47,608 nt of DNA from an uncultured bacterium (GCA_947063875.1 CAMSTY010000024.1:1-47608); one strand, 5' to 3'; positions 24,391-33,573 are shown, counted from the first letter of the stretch. The notes: generated by a model not told the origin, from the sequence alone. Made by a program: numbers and translations.

Positions 24391-25893
24391 ATGAATTGGT
24401 TGGATTATGGAGTAATCGTGCTGTTTTTGCTGGTAATGGTGGGGATTGGCTTATATTCAAAGAATAATGTAAAGACGGCAGAGGATTTTTATGTGGGCGG
24501 AGGAAAGATCCCCTGGTGGCTGTCCGGGATCTCCCATCATGTGACCGGATATTCCGGCGTCGTGTTTGTGGGATACGCGGGAATTGCTTATGCGCTGAGC
24601 ACAGCCATTTACTTCTGGTGGGCGGTGAATATTGCCCTGGCTGTTTCCGTGGGTGCGGTGGTACTGGCTCCCCGGTGGCCGCGTCTGCGTCACGCTCTCG
24701 GGATTCAGTCCCCTACGGAGTATCTCAGGATGCGCTACAGCACGGCGGCACAGGTGATTGTGGCCATCTCCGGCATTTTTTCAAAGCTTCTGGATGTGGG
24801 TGCAAAATGGGCATCCATCGGTATTCTGGTGACAGGCTTTACAGGACTTCCCCTTTGGATCGGGATTCTGTCCTCAGCGGTTGTGGCATTGTTCTATATG
24901 TCAGTAGGAGGTCTGATTGCAGATCTGTGGACGGATTTTGCCCAGTGGGTGGTGCAGACTCTGGCAGGCCTGATCCTGTTTTTCGGGACTATGGGGTATA
25001 TCAGTACCCATCTGGGGATGAATCTGTTTCAGGCCTTCCAGGCCCTTCCCCAGGGGAATATTACCGTGTTTGACCAGACCCAGGGACAGGGGTCGGCGCT
25101 GTGGACCGTATTTTATTTTATTACGGTATTTCTGAGTTATAATGGGGGAACCTGGTCGCTGGCAACCCGTTTTATTTCGGTAAAGGATGCAAAGGAAGCA
25201 AAGCGTTCTGCATTTTTGAGCGCGGCGCTGTATCTGATCTGGCCTCTGATCGTGTTTACTCCCATGTGGCTGGGGCCGCTGACCGTGCCGGGCCTTACTC
25301 AGGGTGAAGCATCCAATACCCTGTATGCAACCATCAGTATGATGTTCCTGCCCCATGGAATGATCGGGCTTTCCCTAGCGGCCATGTACGCCAACACCTT
25401 GTCCATGTGTACTTCGGATTGTAATACCATATCGGCAGTGCTGACCCGTGATATCATTCCTATCTTTAAGCAGGATGTGCTGAAGGAGGAGAAGAAAGAA
25501 CTGTTCTATGCCAGAATGACCACGATTATGTTCATGGCAGTTACTGTAGTGGTGGGGCTTTTGAATGAGAGATTCGGCGGAGTGACCGGCCTGATCCTTT
25601 CCTGGTTCTCGGCTCTTCTGGGACCCACGGCAGTGCCGCTTCTGCTGGGGCTGTTCCCCATGTTCAAGCACTGTGACGGCAAGGCAGCCATCGCGGCGAC
25701 GCTGGCAGGCTTTGGAGTATTTGTACTGACCAAGGCGGGGTTGGTGACAATTCCGGCAGACTTTGGAACGATAGCGCCTACCATTGTGACCTTTGTGGTA
25801 TTTTACGGAGTGGGATTGTATAATCAGCATGTGGCAAAGAAGGCGGTTCCTAAAGATGTCGAGGAATTGATGCTGCGGTTGGGACAGGACTGA
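24391..25893 (+). CDS. sodium:solute symporter (SSS/SLC5 family)
   Basis: The protein has 500 residues with about 13 hydrophobic helices, typical of the SSS family. It begins WLDYGVIVLFLLVMVGIGLYSKNNVKTAEDFYVGGGKIPWWLSGISH, the family's conserved first segment. YSGVVFVGYAGIAYAL and GLSLAAMYANTLSMCTSDCNTISAVLTRDI also fit. It would take up the substrate with sodium. Family members carry sugars, sialic acid, amino acids and others. In this operon an N-acylated amino sugar is the natural guess. It is the only transporter in the operon. Confidence 0.9.
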   Translation: MNWLDYGVIVLFLLVMVGIGLYSKNNVKTAEDFYVGGGKIPWWLSGISHHVTGYSGVVFVGYAGIAYALSTAIYFWWAVNIALAVSVGAVVLAPRWPRLRHALGIQSPTEYLRMRYSTAAQVIVAISGIFSKLLDVGAKWASIGILVTGFTGLPLWIGILSSAVVALFYMSVGGLIADLWTDFAQWVVQTLAGLILFFGTMGYISTHLGMNLFQAFQALPQGNITVFDQTQGQGSALWTVFYFITVFLSYNGGTWSLATRFISVKDAKEAKRSAFLSAALYLIWPLIVFTPMWLGPLTVPGLTQGEASNTLYATISMMFLPHGMIGLSLAAMYANTLSMCTSDCNTISAVLTRDIIPIFKQDVLKEEKKELFYARMTTIMFMAVTVVVGLLNERFGGVTGLILSWFSALLGPTAVPLLLGLFPMFKHCDGKAAIAATLAGFGVFVLTKAGLVTIPADFGTIAPTIVTFVVFYGVGLYNQHVAKKAVPKDVEELMLRLGQD

Positions 25894-25970
25894 AGATAAG
25901 GACTGCCTGCAGACATTGGAACCTGCAAAACGGATGACATTGGTGAAAAAGAAACTGGTAAAATTACAGG

Positions 25971-26024
25971 CCGCTGCCGGGCAGCGGCGGGGAATGGAAG
26001 GCCCGGGCCGCCATGGGGCGGCCC
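25971..26024 (+). other. two adjacent GC-rich hairpins before the epimerase gene
   Basis: CCGCTGCC/GCAGCGG (25971-25987) and GGGCCGCC-ATGG-GGCGGCCC (26005-26024) lie in the 145-base gap after the symporter. No T run follows, and the second ends 14 bases before the epimerase ATG. They may shield or process the mRNA and lower expression downstream. Confidence 0.5.
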
Positions 26025-26038
26025 GTGGGGGTGGCAGG

Positions 26039-27280
26039 ATGAATAAAAGAAGTATGCAGAGGTTTTATGAGGATTTGCTGCAATATGATTTTATCCCTTA
26101 TTGGTCAGGATACGTGGACGAGGAGTATGGAGGGATTCTTAACTGCATCAGCAATGCGGGAGGGCAGCTTTTAGGAGAGGATAAATTCACCTGGTCTCAG
26201 GGGCGATGGCTCTGGATTCTGGGAAAGCTTCACGAACTGAAAAAGAAGGGGGTTTTCAGGGCTCTTTCCCGGGAGCAGCTGGAGAAATGGATGAAGGGAA
26301 CCTGGGATTTTTTGAATCAGTATTCCATCTACGGGGATTCTGTCTGCTGCTATGTGCTGACAAGAGACGGAAAGAAAAAGGAAGACGCCCGCACCGGAAG
26401 ATGGGATGCCAGTATCTATGCGGATTGTTTTGCGCTTATCGGAATGTCCCAGTATGTCAGAACCATGGAATACAGGGATGGTTTCCAAAATGTGGAGGCT
26501 CTGCAAAGAAGCATTGTAAAAAGGATAGAGGCAGGGGATTTCCTTACAGAGCCTTATCCGATTCCCGAAGGGTATCAGATTCACGGCATTCCGATGATAT
26601 TAGTCAACACCATGCATGAATTTATCCGGATGAAACAGAGCCTGGGGATGGATGCAGGGGAGGAGATTGCCTATGCGAGAGGAAAGCTGAAGCTGGTCCT
26701 GGATGATCTGTATGACGGGGAAGGACATATCCAGGAGCACAAGAGTACAGAAGAGAGGGCGGAGAAATATCTTCTGGACCGTCATCTGAATCCGGGACAT
26801 ACCCTGGAGGATGCCTGGTTCTGGATTGAATTTCTGGAGGAATTCGGAGGGCTTGAGGAATACTTGCCCAGAATCTGCCGGATTGTCACCAGGACTTTTG
26901 AGGCGGGCTGGGATTCGGAGTATGGTGGCCTGCTTCGTTTCGTGGATGTGGAAGGAGGCCCGCCCCGGGGGATTTCTCAGGGAGGCGCCTATGAGAAGCT
27001 GATCGGGGAAACCTGGAATATGAAACTCTGGTGGCCCCATTCGGAGATTCTGTATCTATTTCCCAAGCTGTATGAGGTGACCAAAGAGGAGAGATTTCTG
27101 GAATACTATGAAAAAAGCTTTACCTATGTATTTACCACATTTCCGGATATCCAGGAGGGGGAATGGATTCAGATCCGCAAGCGGGACGGCACGCCGGAGG
27201 ATAAACTGGTGGCCTTGCCGGTGAAGGACCCCTTCCATATCATGAGGAATTTTATCAAGATTGAGGAACTGTGCTTATGA
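26039..27280 (+). CDS. N-acylglucosamine 2-epimerase family protein
   Basis: The enzyme has 413 residues forming an (alpha/alpha)6 barrel. Family features: FIPYWSGYVDEEYGGILNC at the start, FTWSQGRWLWILGKL, HLNPGHTLEDAWFWIEF with one catalytic His, and MKLWWPHSEILYLF with the second. Known members convert N-acetylglucosamine and N-acetylmannosamine into each other or epimerise other sugars. The start at 26039 fits the family; the frame is open upstream through the two GC hairpins but encodes nothing family-like. The ribosome binding site is weak. It overlaps the next gene by 4 bases (ATGA). Confidence 0.85.
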   Translation: MNKRSMQRFYEDLLQYDFIPYWSGYVDEEYGGILNCISNAGGQLLGEDKFTWSQGRWLWILGKLHELKKKGVFRALSREQLEKWMKGTWDFLNQYSIYGDSVCCYVLTRDGKKKEDARTGRWDASIYADCFALIGMSQYVRTMEYRDGFQNVEALQRSIVKRIEAGDFLTEPYPIPEGYQIHGIPMILVNTMHEFIRMKQSLGMDAGEEIAYARGKLKLVLDDLYDGEGHIQEHKSTEERAEKYLLDRHLNPGHTLEDAWFWIEFLEEFGGLEEYLPRICRIVTRTFEAGWDSEYGGLLRFVDVEGGPPRGISQGGAYEKLIGETWNMKLWWPHSEILYLFPKLYEVTKEERFLEYYEKSFTYVFTTFPDIQEGEWIQIRKRDGTPEDKLVALPVKDPFHIMRNFIKIEELCL

Positions 27281-28515
27281 TTGAACTGGGAACATCAAAG
27301 GTTTGCATCACACCCTTAAAGCCGGTGAGGCTGAGTGGGTTTGCGTTTCGGGATGGCAGTTATGACCGTGTGAGGAAGGATATCTTTGTAAGGGTTATGG
27401 ACTTTTCCTGGAGGGAGGTCCGGACTGTCATCATATATGGGGATTTGCTGTGGTGGAACAGCAAGTTTGTGGAGCATATGCGGTCCTGCCTGGAGGGTAA
27501 GCTGGGCCTTTCCCGGGAACAGGTTCTGTTTGTGGCATCCCACAATCATTCCGGGCCGGGGACGGGAAATACGGCAATTCCGCTTTTGGAGACTCCGAAT
27601 CCGGAGTATGTGTCTTTTTTGGAAATGCAGATTCTGGAGGCAGTAAAGAGGGCGGGTGCAGACCGGGAACAGATAAGGCTGAAACGCTCCTCTGGCCGTT
27701 TTTGTGGGAATGTGTACCGGCGGGTGAGGAGCGAAGAGGGAATCTGCATGAAACCCAATTATGAGGTGGAGCCGGACCGGAATCTGACGGTGATCAGCAG
27801 CTATCGGACAGACGGCACATTGAAGGGAAGGATCATTCATTATCCTTGCCATGCAAATCTTTCCAAGGACAATGAACTGCATCCGGATTATCCCGGATAT
27901 TTGCTGGAAATGTCGGATCAGGATAATCCTGGAAGTATGGCTGTATTTTTCCAGGGGTGTACGGCAGACATACGCCCAAACTGCGTGCTGGGGGAGGAAT
28001 TCCGGCCCGGGACTTCCGAGGATGTGGAACTGTTTGCCTCCGCTGCTTACGAAAGGGTAAAGATGGCAGTGGCGGCAGGAGAAACAGATTTGGGCGCAGA
28101 AATGGCTCTTGGGAAGAGGCAGGTATTTCTGGAATTTGAGCGAGACTGGAATCGGGAAGATCTGGAGAGGTGGCAGCAGGATGACCGGGAGGAGATCCGC
28201 CAGTGGGCAGGGAAGGTTCTGGAAAAGGGGATTCCAAAGGGAGAGACCTTGGAGGTTTCGGAGTGGAACCTGGGGGGACAGAGGTGCTATTTCTTTAACG
28301 CGGAGATGGGGATGTATTATGGGCAGATGGCCCGGGAACTTTATCCGGGCAGTATCTGCAGCGGGTATACGAATGGGATGATCGGGTATCTGTGTACGGA
28401 CGGACAGATTCGGGAAGGGGGATATGAGCCGGAGGGGTCAGCCGTCTATTTCGGACTGGCGGGAACCTATCCGGTGGGAATCCAGGGCCGGATTGAGAGC
28501 GGGATAAGAGGATAA
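27277..28515 (+). CDS. neutral/alkaline ceramidase family protein (cytosolic)
   Basis: The product has 412 residues. It shows the N-terminal zinc domain of neutral ceramidases: SHNHSGPG at residues 88-95, HYPCHANL near 189 and HPDYPGYL near 202, the expected metal and substrate residues. The tail is shorter than in true ceramidases and there is no signal peptide, so it acts in the cytosol. The start at 27277 overlaps the epimerase stop and has GAGGAA 8 bases before. In an amino-sugar operon it may remove an acyl group from an N-acylated sugar instead of ceramide. This is inference; few bacterial members of this short type have a known substrate. Confidence 0.75.
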   Translation: MIELGTSKVCITPLKPVRLSGFAFRDGSYDRVRKDIFVRVMDFSWREVRTVIIYGDLLWWNSKFVEHMRSCLEGKLGLSREQVLFVASHNHSGPGTGNTAIPLLETPNPEYVSFLEMQILEAVKRAGADREQIRLKRSSGRFCGNVYRRVRSEEGICMKPNYEVEPDRNLTVISSYRTDGTLKGRIIHYPCHANLSKDNELHPDYPGYLLEMSDQDNPGSMAVFFQGCTADIRPNCVLGEEFRPGTSEDVELFASAAYERVKMAVAAGETDLGAEMALGKRQVFLEFERDWNREDLERWQQDDREEIRQWAGKVLEKGIPKGETLEVSEWNLGGQRCYFFNAEMGMYYGQMARELYPGSICSGYTNGMIGYLCTDGQIREGGYEPEGSAVYFGLAGTYPVGIQGRIESGIRG

Positions 28516-28682
28516 GGCAGCCGGCGATTTCCCTCCCCTTTTTCTATGGCTGTGTTTCTCGTTTCCTAAATAAACATAGAGGCAAATCCAGAGCATTTTT
28601 GATATGTCCCGACGATTTGGCAGGTGAAAGGAAGGGGCATATGACAATACTTATTTCAATTTTAATATGAGGAGGAACAGGG
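28516..28682. other. gap inside the amino-sugar operon
   Basis: 167 bases without an ORF or clear terminator. ATGAGGAGGAACAGG at its end is the ribosome site of the next gene. No convincing promoter was seen. Confidence 0.4.
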
Positions 28683-29444
28683 ATGGAAGAGGGACGTTTG
28701 ACGGATTGTTATTTTGAGGAAATATTGAAGATACTGGAGGAAATCCGGGACACTGAGAGGGGGCAGATCTTAAAGGCGGCCCGAATGGTAGCGGATCAGG
28801 TAAAGCAGGACAAAAAGGTGTATGTGTTCGGGCCGGGCGGACATTCCAATCTGGCGGCCATGGAAGTGTTTTTCCGGGCCGGAGGACTGATGCATATTGA
28901 TGCTATATTGAATCAGGATACCATGCTGAGCAATGGGGCGCTGAAATCCATGCAGGCGGAGCGTCTGCCGGGCTACGGGCGGATTGTGATTGAGGACTGC
29001 GGCATCGGCGAGGGGGATCTTCTGTGGATTGTAAATGCCTATGGCATCAATTCGGCAACCATTGATGCAGCGCTTACGGCGAAGGAGCGGGGAGCAAAGG
29101 TGATCGGTGTCAGTTCCCGTGAACATGCAATGACCTGTCCTGAGGATCATGTGGCCAGACATCCGTCGAAGAAGAATCTTCATGATATTGTGGACTGTGC
29201 AGTGGACTGCAAGGTAAAGCTGGGGGATGCCACCCTGGAAATTGAGGGATTTCCTCAGAAAATCGGGGCCCTCAGCACCTATGCCAATGCCTATGTGATG
29301 AATTGTATTGTGGTGGAGGCTGTCAATATGCTGGTCAATGAAGGAGTGAATCCTCCGGTGTGGAGAAGCGGCAACTGTCCGGGAGGCGATGAGTGGAACA
29401 ATCAGTTCCTGTCCCGGTTTAAGGGGAGGATACGGAGTCTGTAG
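28683..29444 (+). CDS. SIS-domain phosphosugar-binding protein (UPF0309-like)
   Basis: The protein has 253 residues with one SIS (sugar isomerase) domain: VYVFGPGGHSNLAAMEVFFRAGG near residue 45-67, LSNGALKSM, then IVNAYGINSATIDAA and GVSSREH for phosphate contact. It matches the UPF0309 group, members of which bind or isomerise phosphosugars. No catalytic partner domain is present. Position between the ceramidase-like gene and nagA suggests it acts on, or senses, a 6-phosphate made in the pathway. AGGAGG precedes the ATG. Confidence 0.85.
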   Translation: MEEGRLTDCYFEEILKILEEIRDTERGQILKAARMVADQVKQDKKVYVFGPGGHSNLAAMEVFFRAGGLMHIDAILNQDTMLSNGALKSMQAERLPGYGRIVIEDCGIGEGDLLWIVNAYGINSATIDAALTAKERGAKVIGVSSREHAMTCPEDHVARHPSKKNLHDIVDCAVDCKVKLGDATLEIEGFPQKIGALSTYANAYVMNCIVVEAVNMLVNEGVNPPVWRSGNCPGGDEWNNQFLSRFKGRIRSL

Positions 29445-29457
29445 AGGGGGAAGGAAC

Positions 29458-30642
29458 GTGAAAACGAAATTTAAGAATGCCAGGATCATTTTGCCGACAG
29501 GTATATATGAGGGGGAGGTTCTGACTGAGGGAGAGAGGATTGCCAGGATATCCCTGAATGGTGTCCTGGAGGATTTGGCGGATCAGGAAATTGATGTTAA
29601 GGGGAAATATCTGTCTCCTGGTTTTATTGAGATCCACTCCCACGGCGCCGGGGGTTATGATTTTATGGATGGAGAGGCAGAAGCTATCTATGGGGCCTGC
29701 CGGGCGCATATGGAGCATGGCACGACGGCCATATTGCCTACCACCATTACCAGCACACGGGAATCGCTGCTGGGGTTTGTAGATTTGTTCAACACTTTGG
29801 AACTGCGTCGGGAGGGGTATCCGGATATTCTGGGGCTTCACCTGGAGGGTCCCTACTTTGCCATGGAGCAGAGGGGCGCACAGGACCCGAAATATCTGCG
29901 CAATCCGGACCCCAAGGAGTATCAGGCGGTTCTGGAGAGGACCGACCGGATTCGGCGGTGGTCCTTTGCGATTGAACTTCCGGGGTCCCAGGAGTTTCTT
30001 TCCACATTGAGAGAGCACGGCATTATCAGTTCTCTGGCGCATTCGGAGGCCAGCTGTGAAGAAGTGTTCCGGGCATATGAAAACGGCCTGGGGGCCCTGA
30101 CCCATTTTTATTCCTGTATGACTACCGTAAAGCGGGTGAATGCTTTTCGCGTGGCAGGGGCCATTGAGGCAGGTTATCTGCTGGATGACCTTTATGTGGA
30201 GGTGATCGCCGATGGCTGCCATCTTCCGGCTCATTTGCTGCAGCTGATCTATAAAGGAAAGGGGCCGGAGCGCATCTGCCTGGTGACGGACAGTATGCGT
30301 GCTGCCGGTATGCCGGATGGCGAGTATATCCTGGGTAAGGCCGGGACAGGCATGACCTGTGTGAAGGAGGACGGAGTGGCCAAGCTTCCTGACCGGTCGG
30401 CATTTGCCGGGAGTGTGGCCACCTCGGACCGGCTGGTGCGAACTTTCCGGGACCTGACCGGAGCGCCCCTTCATGAGGTGGTGAAAATGGCCTCCTATAC
30501 GCCGGCCCGCCTTCTGGGGATAGGGGATAAGAAGGGGTCGATCGGATTGGGGAAGGATGCGGATCTGGTGGTGTTTGATGAGGAGATTCGGGTTTCGATG
30601 GTTATGGTGAGGGGGAAGGTAGTGTATACAGGGAAGGAATAA
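29458..30642 (+). CDS. nagA: N-acetylglucosamine-6-phosphate deacetylase
   Basis: The enzyme has 394 residues. It removes acetate from N-acetylglucosamine 6-phosphate, giving the substrate of NagB. Amidohydrolase features: EIHSHGAGGYDF (HxH metal pair), LGLHLEGPYF (metal Glu), SLAHSEAS (His), LTHFYSCM, ADGCHLPA and LVTDSMRAAG (catalytic Asp). The GTG start at 29458 follows AGGGGGAAGGAAC; the frame open before it is the shadow of the SIS gene. It closes the operon, with a terminator 13 bases on. Confidence 0.9.
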   Translation: MKTKFKNARIILPTGIYEGEVLTEGERIARISLNGVLEDLADQEIDVKGKYLSPGFIEIHSHGAGGYDFMDGEAEAIYGACRAHMEHGTTAILPTTITSTRESLLGFVDLFNTLELRREGYPDILGLHLEGPYFAMEQRGAQDPKYLRNPDPKEYQAVLERTDRIRRWSFAIELPGSQEFLSTLREHGIISSLAHSEASCEEVFRAYENGLGALTHFYSCMTTVKRVNAFRVAGAIEAGYLLDDLYVEVIADGCHLPAHLLQLIYKGKGPERICLVTDSMRAAGMPDGEYILGKAGTGMTCVKEDGVAKLPDRSAFAGSVATSDRLVRTFRDLTGAPLHEVVKMASYTPARLLGIGDKKGSIGLGKDADLVVFDEEIRVSMVMVRGKVVYTGKE

Positions 30643-30654
30643 TCAAGAGGGAAG

Positions 30655-30683
30655 GCCTGCCGGCATATGCTGGCAGGCTTTCT
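30655..30683 (+). terminator. terminator of the amino-sugar operon
   Basis: GCCTGCC/GGCAGGC with inner pairing GCATATGC, followed by TTTCT. Confidence 0.75.
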
Positions 30684-30889
30684 CGCAAATTTGCCAGTTC
30701 TGGTTTTCTATGTTTTTCTTTCATCAAATTTTTACAAGCTGAACACAATTATCCGGTGAATTTTTTTATGGAAGTATGATTCCAAAACAATCGAAACTAT
30801 TACCAGCGGAGCACAGGGAGGGGAGTCTGGTATGAACTGGATGAGAACGGTAGGCTGATGGGGGAGCGGGGAAAGGCAGTTTTCAGCTT

Positions 30890-31594
30890 TTAGTCTTCTT
30901 CCGCCCTGTTGGCAATCTCTCTTAACTTTTCCACATCCCGAATGATATAGAGGCTTTTTTCTTTCGCCAGAATCCCATCATGAATAAAACCAAGCATAGT
31001 ATTATTGGCGGTAACTCGGCTTGTATTGGCAATGGCGGCCAGCTCCGTGCAGGTAAAACGGATGTTGAGGAGCGTGCCGTCAGAGGTTTCCCGTCCGTAG
31101 TTCTCATATAGACACAAAAGAAGACGAGAAATGCGCTGAGGAGCCTTTTCAAATGCCAGCATGGTAATTTGAGAGATCAGAAGGCGGTTTTTGCGGGCTT
31201 CATATTGAAGCATCCAATCAGCCAGGCAGGCTTCGTTGTGAAAAAGCCTTTGGACTTCCAGGGACGGGATACAATAAAGTTCTGTCTCCGTAATAGCGGT
31301 TGCGGTAGTCACATGGGACTGGCTGAGGATACAGGCGATCTCTCCAAACATGGCACCTGTACATGCAATGTACAGATGCTTTTGTTGGCCGCTGCTATGG
31401 AGGATGCTGATACAAACACGGCCTTTGGCGACAATATAAACACTGGAATGCTGCTTATCCTGCCAAAAGATCTCCTGGTATGCCCGGTATCGGGTACGGG
31501 GCCGGTTTTTAATGAGGGCGTCCCAGATATCCATTTCCACAGAAACCCATGGAGAGTCAAGGTTTCCCCAGTCCTTACTTGGTATGGCGATCAT
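30890..31594 (-). CDS. Crp/Fnr-family transcriptional regulator
   Basis: The product has 234 residues. The cyclic-nucleotide-binding-like beta barrel is at about 15-130 (VYIVAKGRVCISILHSSGQQ, GAMFGEIACIL). The C-terminal winged helix is at about 150-225, with FTCTELAAIANTSRVTANNTML as the recognition helix. There is no N-terminal Cys cluster, so it is not an iron-sulfur Fnr; the effector is unknown. It is divergent from the ridA-containing gene set and probably controls it. AAAGGAG precedes the ATG. Its own promoter at 31662-31691 has a perfect palindrome just downstream. Confidence 0.85.
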   Translation of the reverse strand: MIAIPSKDWGNLDSPWVSVEMDIWDALIKNRPRTRYRAYQEIFWQDKQHSSVYIVAKGRVCISILHSSGQQKHLYIACTGAMFGEIACILSQSHVTTATAITETELYCIPSLEVQRLFHNEACLADWMLQYEARKNRLLISQITMLAFEKAPQRISRLLLCLYENYGRETSDGTLLNIRFTCTELAAIANTSRVTANNTMLGFIHDGILAKEKSLYIIRDVEKLREIANRAEED

Positions 31595-31639
31595 GTGTTT
31601 TCTCCTTTTGTCTGTCAGAATTAATCCTTATAATGGTAA

Positions 31640-31651
31640 ATCTGTACAGAT
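31640..31651. promoter_or_regulatory. perfect palindrome in the Crp/Fnr gene leader
   Basis: ATCTGTACAGAT lies a few bases after the predicted start of the minus-strand transcript. It is a possible operator for autoregulation. Confidence 0.4.
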
Positions 31652-31661
31652 ATTTTTTATT

Positions 31662-31691
31662 ATTATAGTATTTTGATGTATGATTTGTCAA
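31662..31691 (-). promoter_or_regulatory. promoter of the Crp/Fnr-family gene
   Basis: On the minus strand: TTGACA (31691-31686), 18 bases, TATAAT (31667-31662). Both boxes are consensus. Confidence 0.75.
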
Positions 31692-31816
31692 ATATACTTT
31701 CGGAATTTGAAAAATGGAAAAAAAGATAAAAAATATGCAGAAATATAAAATACTTAACATTTTTTTGAAGGATTTTCTGTTACAGTAAAGCTTACCAAAA
31801 GAAAGGAGAAAGGCCG

Positions 31817-32281
31817 ATGGGAAAAGTAGAAAAGCAACTGGAAGCTGCGGGAATCATACTGCCAAAGGCGCCGGCGTCTTTGGCAGCTTACGCACCGGGA
31901 GTTGTATCGGGCAAAATGGTATATACCTCAGGACAGCTTCCTATGGTATCCGGCTCCCTGGCATATAAAGGGCGCCTTGGAGAAAATGCCTCTGTTGAGG
32001 AGGGGTACGCAGCGGCAAGACAGTGTGCGGTCAACTGCCTTGGTGTGCTGAAAAGCCTTCTGGGAGATTTGGACCGGGTGATCCGTGTGGTGAAGGTGAC
32101 AGGGTTTGTGAACAGCGCTGCGGATTTTGACGGACAGCCTAAGGTGATAAATGGCGCCTCCGAACTGCTGCAGACTGTATTTGGAGATGCTGGTGTTCAT
32201 GCACGTTCTGCCGTAGGAGTATCATCCCTTCCCCTTGGGGCGATGTGTGAAGTGGAAATGATTGTGGAGTATCATGATTGA
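31817..32281 (+). CDS. RidA/YjgF-family protein
   Basis: The protein has 154 residues, the longer RidA subgroup. The family signature HARSAVGVSSLPLGAMCEVEMIV is at the end and MVYTSGQLPMVSG near residue 40. The Arg that holds the carboxylate of imines in RidA enzymes is kept (HARSAVG). RidA proteins hydrolyse reactive enamine/imine intermediates made by PLP enzymes. The next gene is a PLP-dependent aminotransferase-fold protein, so the pairing makes sense. AAAGGAG precedes the ATG. Confidence 0.85.
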   Translation: MGKVEKQLEAAGIILPKAPASLAAYAPGVVSGKMVYTSGQLPMVSGSLAYKGRLGENASVEEGYAAARQCAVNCLGVLKSLLGDLDRVIRVVKVTGFVNSAADFDGQPKVINGASELLQTVFGDAGVHARSAVGVSSLPLGAMCEVEMIVEYHD

Positions 32282-32325
32282 AAAAAGAATTTACCAGATG
32301 AAATCAAAAAAGGAGAAACAGCATT

Positions 32326-33573
32326 ATGAGCGGCAGGATTGATTGGAAGAAAATTCGGGAAGAGGAATTCCCGGTATTAAAGACAATGACTTTTTTGGAC
32401 GCTGCATGCGTCAGCTTTGCTCCCCGGAGGGCGGTTGATGCGGTAAAGGCGTTTGCTGAGATGACGGCATGCCAAGAAGAGGCTGATAGCAGCGCCCACC
32501 ATATTGCCATGGACAATAAGCGGGCAAAAGCCTATGAGGAGGCAGCGAAGCTTTTTCATGCAGATCCGGAGGAGATTGCCCTGGTGGAGAGTACATCACA
32601 CGGACTGAATATTGCCGCTCAGGGAATCGAGCTGAAGGAGGGAGACAGCATTATTACTACTAACCTGGAATTTATTCAGGTAGCGCTTCCCTGGTGCGTA
32701 ATGCGAAAGAACAATAAGATCGATATCCGTGTATGTAAAACTCCTGATAACCGGTTTTGCGCGGAGGATTTTGCAAAGCTGGCAGACGAGACCACGAAGA
32801 TTCTGGTCATGTCCACGGTGGAGTGGTGTAACGGCTGGGCTAGTGATTTGAAGGAGATTGGCGACTGGTGCCAGGCAAACAATATCATGTTTGTCGTGGA
32901 TGCGGTGCAGCAGATGGGCGTTACCAAAATTGACACGAAGAAATGCCATATCGACCTGCTGACGGCAGGCGGACATAAATGGGGCAACAGCCCTTACGGA
33001 ACAGGAATCCTCTATGTAAATAAAAATTCCCTGGATAAGATCAAACAGAGTTATGCGGGATATTTGAATACAACCGTGCCGGAAGGAGGCTGGGGCGCAT
33101 ATTGGGAGAAATGTGATGCCCAGGCAGTTTCCGACTGGACCTTCCCCAACACGGCCCGCAAGTACGAGATCGGAGGAACCTCAAATTATCCAGGAGCCAT
33201 TGCGCTGGGAGAGTCCCTGGGCCTGGTTAATGAGATCGGCATTGAAAATATCCAGGAGCATGTTTGGGAACTGGGTGAATATTGCATGGATCAGATAGAA
33301 TCCATCGGCGGAACCCTGATCACTCATCGGGATGCGCAGCGACGTGCAGGAATTATCATTGTCCGGCTGTATGACGATGTGAACACGGACCGGAAGATCC
33401 TGAAGGAGCTTCATGCACGCAAGGTGTTTGTGGCGCAGCGGTTTACAGATAACGTGGGCGGCTTCCGTATTTCCTGCCATTGGTACAATGTGAAAGAGGA
33501 CATTGATGTGATGATTGCAGCAATGAAGGATATCATCGCCCTGATTGGCAAGGAGCCGGATTATAAGGGATAA
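32326..33573 (+). CDS. class V aminotransferase-family PLP enzyme
   Basis: The product has 415 residues of the fold-type I, class V group (cysteine desulfurase / isopenicillin-N-epimerase relatives). It has ESTSHGLNIAAQGI (cofactor phosphate), VDAVQQMGV (Asp to pyridine N) and TAGGHKWGNSPYG with the Schiff-base Lys. The Cys loop of true cysteine desulfurases is not evident. It probably acts on an amino-acid-like substrate: desulfuration, elimination or epimerisation. It lies 44 bases after ridA and 69 before an M20 gene, as part of one set. Confidence 0.85.
   Translation: MSGRIDWKKIREEEFPVLKTMTFLDAACVSFAPRRAVDAVKAFAEMTACQEEADSSAHHIAMDNKRAKAYEEAAKLFHADPEEIALVESTSHGLNIAAQGIELKEGDSIITTNLEFIQVALPWCVMRKNNKIDIRVCKTPDNRFCAEDFAKLADETTKILVMSTVEWCNGWASDLKEIGDWCQANNIMFVVDAVQQMGVTKIDTKKCHIDLLTAGGHKWGNSPYGTGILYVNKNSLDKIKQSYAGYLNTTVPEGGWGAYWEKCDAQAVSDWTFPNTARKYEIGGTSNYPGAIALGESLGLVNEIGIENIQEHVWELGEYCMDQIESIGGTLITHRDAQRRAGIIIVRLYDDVNTDRKILKELHARKVFVAQRFTDNVGGFRISCHWYNVKEDIDVMIAAMKDIIALIGKEPDYKG

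Noticed and set aside
29419-30474. Minus-strand frame of 351 codons opposite nagA
   Set aside because: It is a shadow frame with no recognisable domain; nagA motifs are on the plus strand.
30831-30857. Eight-codon ORF MNWMRTVG after GAGGGGAG
   Set aside because: It is too short, and no promoter or conserved feature supports it.
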